From Caecitellus pseudoparvulus (Eukaryota; Bigyra: Bicosoecida), in assembly GCA_965644315.1 (NCBI GenBank), contig CBFFRQ010000065.1:359439-423438 (forward strand): a stretch of DNA of 64,000 bases, in the 5' to 3' direction. Position numbers and translations under genes: made by a program. Under the pieces are notes generated by a model. The model was not told the DNA's origin. It saw only the letters and a program-made list of their open reading frames with translations, and made no database searches. Positions within the stretch are counted from its first letter, which is position 1, and every line of letters starts with the position of its first letter. Below, one piece after another: positions 60,248 to 64,000 of this stretch.

Positions 60248-61588
60248 TGGGCTGGCACGACTGATTCGACTTGCGTGGTCAGATGGTTCCCTGCGCAACT
60301 TCCTGCATGAATACAATGCAACGTCCCCACAAGCCCCCGGCAGTCCCTGCAATGCATCGGCTCATCCTTGGCACTGCCGGCTGGCTTGTCAGGGATCGCA
60401 GGCATGCTGCTGGCGCTGGGTTGCTGAGCGTCAGCTCCACCCATGAGTGACCAGTTTCCGCAGGCCGTGACAGTCTGCAGCGTGTGACGGATCTGCACGG
60501 GCACGCGACTGGTTTTCATTGAGCCCTTTCGCAGAATATGCACCAGCTAGAACTGTTTAAGCGATGATCGTCTGAGGAGGGGGGCACTTGCTCCTGTTCG
60601 GCGGCGGCAGGGCCGTCACTGGAAGTCGGCCCACTAGTAATTTACGTCTTCGAACCCTCCCTGGCGTAGTGAGAAAATGCACATTAGTGCGCTGAACTTG
60701 AAAAAATGATTGACTAGTGTTGGTGCCAGTGCGAGTTTTCACACGGGCGGCTGTGCTAGTGCCAAGTCTGTGTTAGTGAAGTGCTTGGCGTGCACCATTT
60801 GGGTTGATCTTGCTAGTGTGCCCGGGTTTTGCCAAAACTGTTCACCACTCATTTCTCTAGGGGTAGGTTGTGCGCTAGCGCGCTAGACCTTTGCGAAGCG
60901 TCGCTAGTGTGAGCGGGGTTGGGAGCTGGTGCAGGGTCAGCTGTACTAGTGCGAGAGCTGAACTAGTACAGGAGACGTGCCTCCAGCTGCTGCTATGGCA
61001 ACACACCCACACTAGTGAGCATGAAGCTGGCGGGGCCGCCGACTCTGTGCACCCTCTCCCTCGTTATTTCAAGCCATGCACGCTTCCTCTTTGGGCCGTG
61101 ATGGTGTTAGTGGTCTGGGGTGCCCTGCGTCGACTGGCGTTGCGTTTCGCTGCTGGCCAACGTCTTCACAACGCCTGCCCCAGGGGGGCCGGGCGGGATT
61201 CCTACCTCATCCCCGGCACCCAGTATACCCATCATCACCTAGCTTTAGGTGTGGCATGTCCCATTGCCCTGCGATGGTCTTTCAGGAGGGTCTGAGCGAG
61301 CGCCGCCCAAAGCAGCGTCTGGCCCAAACAGCTCTGTGACAAGGTGAAACGCCACGTGCTGAATTTCAGCCTGTGCAGCCGGTGCCGCATGGCAGGAACG
61401 GTGCATGCCCCAGATAGCGAACCTACCCTCCCATGGGTCATGGGTGCGTGCTGGGCTTCGGGCAATGCGGGCGGCCGGCCCCCACTTCTCGCTCCTGCAT
61501 TTCCTGGCTTTCTCCACATCCCAGCGTTGCACCCACTTCCAGCCCTGAACCTGCCGGCATTGCTGCGCACTCACCCCAAGCGTTCACC
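60248..61588. other. 1.3-kb region without a supported gene; left cassette flank
   Basis: After gene B's 3' flank (60248-60540) the base composition drops in GC and CTAGTG words begin near 60633. No ORF has convincing coding character or splice support. A 5' exon of the downstream gene could lie between 61021 and 61588. Confidence 0.4.
60633..61017. repeat. left cluster of ACTAGTG/CTAGTG words
   Basis: Eight CTAGT words lie in about 385 bp, at 60634, 60714, 60756, 60813, 60904, 60946, 60963 and 61012; four extend to ACTAGTG or CTAGTGTG. TTAGTG and GCTAGC variants are interspersed. They are spaced irregularly, so this is not a simple tandem repeat. Confidence 0.65.
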
Positions 61589-63630
61589 ATGTCACTCACA
61601 TTCTCCATGGGGGACGTCGACAGCGAGGAGGAAGGAAGTCCAATGGCAAGGGCTGAGTTCACTGGTGCAGGCGCTCATCTCTGCGATGCTGCCCACCAGC
61701 TCATCTGCATCAGAGCCGCCAGCGCCGTGATGACTCGGAAGCGTCCACGTAGTGTGGTACGTTCGTCTTCCAGAGCTATCAGCCGTGCTGCTGCCGTCGT
61801 TGAGACGCCTTTGATCCTGCAAGGTGACGATGGTGCGGGCAGCTTCCCGCTGCGTGTGTGACGCTCACGCCTCCACCCGCCTTTCCCCCTGAAATCGTCT
61901 GCAGCCGAGACGGCCACTTTCACATCTTTATGTAACAAAGATCTCGTTGGCGCAGCTGCTATTGGTAGTATCGCCGCTATAGCTGCCCGTCCTTGCCTGT
62001 CAAACGGCTGCTGATGCTACAGCGATCGACAAGTTGCGTTGCAGAACGCTAACGCCAACGCCAACGCCAACGCCAACCCAGAAACCCTCGTTGCGGAGGC
62101 TATGGTCGACTGCAGGCCTGTCAAGGCACCCAAGCCGCTTGATGTCGCAGAGGAACATGTCTCGCTGCAGGAGATGGCGGTGTCTTCTGGCACTCCTCTC
62201 CAACGTGCGATTGTCAAGGCCATGCGCAACATGTTTGTGTGCTCTGCAACCGACAGGTCCTACCTCCACTGTGCAGCTGGTATGGGGCAGGCGAGGATGT
62301 CCCATCTGGAGGACGCCGTGTCTCCAGCGGTGAAGGCGCAGGTAAGGAAGACCTCCAAGAAGCATGCCACGCATGCAGGTGACCACCTTGCTGCCGTCCT
62401 GGAGGAGGAGACGGACGCAGACCCAGTTCCATGGCCCCAAAAGTTCAGGGCAGAAGGCCGCCGCATCGTACTCGGCCTGATTATTAAAATACCCAACTTC
62501 ATCTTCGCTGACGCCAAAGTCTTGGTCGACACCCTGCAGGCAGCAATCAACACTGTCGCCTCCGAGTAGGGCCCTCCCTTCCAGATGGTTGAAGACTTGG
62601 AGGAAGACGGGGAACAGCCAGAAGCACATGAATCGAACCCTGTTCAGCATGACACCAACTTCTCTTCGCCATGGCAGAGTATGTGCCTCGAAAGTGTGCG
62701 AGCAGCAGCGAACAAGGCCTCTCTGCAAGAGGAGATGGCCGAGCAGGGTAGTGTGTTTCGTGCTCTGGAGGACATGGTGTCGGCCAGCAAGCATGCAAAA
62801 TATGCAGGTCTCGCAAAGACACTGAAGAGTGCCAGCAACAAGTGCCGCGCGAAGATCACGAGGTGAGTGGACGGGAGGTGTCTGTCATGCCTGCGCAGCA
62901 CAGGATGGCACGCTCCTCGAGCTCTGCGCAGTGCGGAGTGCCTGGGAAGTTTTGGGCTGTGGAACGAGATGAAGAGGAAGTACGATCCTGTTCACGAGAA
63001 GTGCACTGGAGGGGCAGCTGGTCGGTCTGACCACAGCATGACCCTGTTCGAGGTGTCATCCGAGGATCCCGAATACCGCCACAGCTGGGTGCCCAAGGTG
63101 TGAATGGGCATGCCTGTGGACCGGCTGGGGCGAAGCTGTGTCCAGTTGCTGCCTCTCCACCATAGTTCTTCGTGCCGCAGGTCAGGGGCAAACGAAGGAC
63201 ATCCGACCGCTTCAGTCAGCGTGCATCCTTGCTGGAGGTGGACATTTACCGCTCTCGCATCATTAGAGACGACTCCATCAAGGCTGTCTTCGAGTGCCCA
63301 CCCATCGGAGAATCGGGTGCCGCCTGCACCCAGTACGGCCCCGACCTCGATCGACTGGAGGAGGCACTTCGCGGCCCGGAAGTTGTCGCCACAGGGGCTC
63401 GGGTTGTCTTGGGGTGGATGGAGGCTGTGTACAAAGTCGCTGTCAACTGCTTGAACATCAAGAACAAGCAATTGGTGGTTGGTTGTGGGGACCTGGGCGT
63501 CCTCACCCCCGCCGACAAGAAGCGTGCGTCCTGCATGTTGGCCATGGTGTGGACGTCCCTCCGCATGAAGCTCCATGTGCACACGGAGCTGGTCGGGCTT
63601 ACTCGTCGCCTCGTGTCCGCTTTGGGCTGA
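61589..63630 (+). CDS. unrecognised multi-exon gene inside the CTAGTG-bracketed cassette
   Basis: Three 3' exons fit in phase: 62585-62862, 62932-63097 and 63181-63630 (introns 69 and 83 nt). They encode 298 residues including SFGLWNEMKRKYDPVHEK, SSEDPEYRHSWVPK and LVVGCGDLGVLTPADKKRA. LWNEMKRKYD resembles the start of Myb/SANT-like domains in some transposon proteins (weak). Upstream, 62039-62569 is a coding-looking frame with an (Asn-Ala)n start and a KFRAEGRRIVLGLIIKIPNFIFADAK block. A further exon, MSLTFSMGDVDSEEEG, may begin at 61589. The joins between these upstream exons and the stop at 62567 are unresolved. Codon use is less GC-rich than in neighbours. No function is assigned. Confidence 0.4.
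62047..62084 (+). repeat. GCCAAC hexanucleotide microsatellite
   Basis: Five to six copies of AACGCC, the first slightly diverged, coding for alternating Asn-Ala in the cassette gene frame. Confidence 0.8.
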
Positions 63631-64000
63631 TGCTCTTTGGCTTGGTTTTGGTGCCGGAGCATTGAAGCTGAAGTGCCTGTGGTCATTGAACGGCTTTACA
63701 GGTGTTTTTGAATGCATGTGGGTCACGGCAGGCTGGCCCTGTTTTACTAGTAAAGGATGTGCTACTAGGAGGAAGTGCTGCTTGCGGGAGCGCTAGTAGT
63801 GCCCAGGGCAGCTGCGCGCACTAGTAGCGCTCCCAGCACGCGGAAATTCACTAGTGCGAGGCTCCGCCACCACCTCTCACTAGTGCAGGCCTGGAGATGC
63901 ATTCTCACTAGGAGCGCAGAACCTCCTCTCAAATATACTAATATGACCTTTGAACTCTGGTGAAAAAGCACGCGTCAAAACTCTGCTAGCGGAGCGCTGT
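63631..64000. other. right cassette flank to window end
   Basis: No gene is seen. It holds the right CTAGTG cluster, a GAATTTCCGC word (minus strand, 63839-63848) and an AT-rich stretch near 63930-63975. The element, if it is one, may continue past the window. Confidence 0.4.
63744..63922. repeat. right cluster of CACTAGTG words
   Basis: ACTAGT, CTAGTAGTG, CACTAGTAG and two CACTAGTG words, plus TCACTAGGAG, lie in about 180 bp after the cassette gene. The palindrome CACTAGTG is shared with the left cluster at 60.6-61.0 kb. Confidence 0.65.

Noticed and set aside
60640-60665. TTCGAACCC string suggesting a tRNA on the minus strand
   Set aside because: No matching D-arm, anticodon arm or acceptor stem.

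Overview
The window is nuclear DNA from a free-living, flagellated unicellular eukaryote with a compact, GC-rich genome (roughly 60-65% GC by eye). Genes lie on both strands, mostly 100-300 bp apart. Most have a few short introns (about 60-110 nt, GTGAG/GTGCG donors, CAG acceptors). Intraflagellar-transport dynein-2, complex I, PDH component X, dolichol-phosphate-mannose synthase and ribosome-biogenesis genes mark it as eukaryotic and ciliated, and no plastid gene is seen. A heterotrophic flagellate (for example a bicosoecid-type stramenopile) would fit, but the sequence does not settle the lineage.

Layout. 0-14 kb: complex I subunit NDUFS5, a TKL-like kinase, an intronless 10.7-kb ubiquitin protease gene and a CZIB zinc protein. 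14-20.6 kb: mitoribosomal bS21, a DUF4326 protein, actin-capping protein alpha, PDHX-type E2-like protein, a small COX14-like membrane protein and a GNAT acetyltransferase with a novel tail. 20.8-31.6 kb: PAK1IP1/MAK11, DPM2, NOG1, a UbiA (UBIAD1-type) prenyltransferase fused to a DoxX domain, an FAD oxidoreductase and exonuclease V. 31.6-44.3 kb: a coiled-coil protein, an ankyrin protein, DYNC2LI1, a small conserved-looking protein, a penta-EF-hand protein and a large membrane protein. 44.8-54 kb: a small unknown gene, two tandem Zn2Cys6 regulators sharing a ~600-bp near-identical tract, DENND10, ZNF593/Bud20 and a disordered protein. 54.5-60.2 kb: two tandem ankyrin genes built from ~38-residue repeats. 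60.3-64 kb: a lower-GC cassette holding an unrecognised intron-bearing gene, bracketed by clusters of the palindrome CACTAGTG, possibly a mobile element.

Two genes (PAK1IP1/MAK11 and NOG1) act in 60S ribosome assembly, and ZNF593/Bud20 joins them. A mitochondrial set (NDUFS5, bS21m, PDHX, perhaps COX14) is scattered among them, so the order looks like ordinary eukaryotic housekeeping rather than operons. Two short words recur with apparent purpose. Palindromic AATGCATT lies between four convergent gene pairs and may be a two-way polyadenylation signal. CAATTTCCGC occurs far more often than base composition predicts. Exon boundaries below come from splice consensus, frame and family alignment from memory, and no database search was possible.
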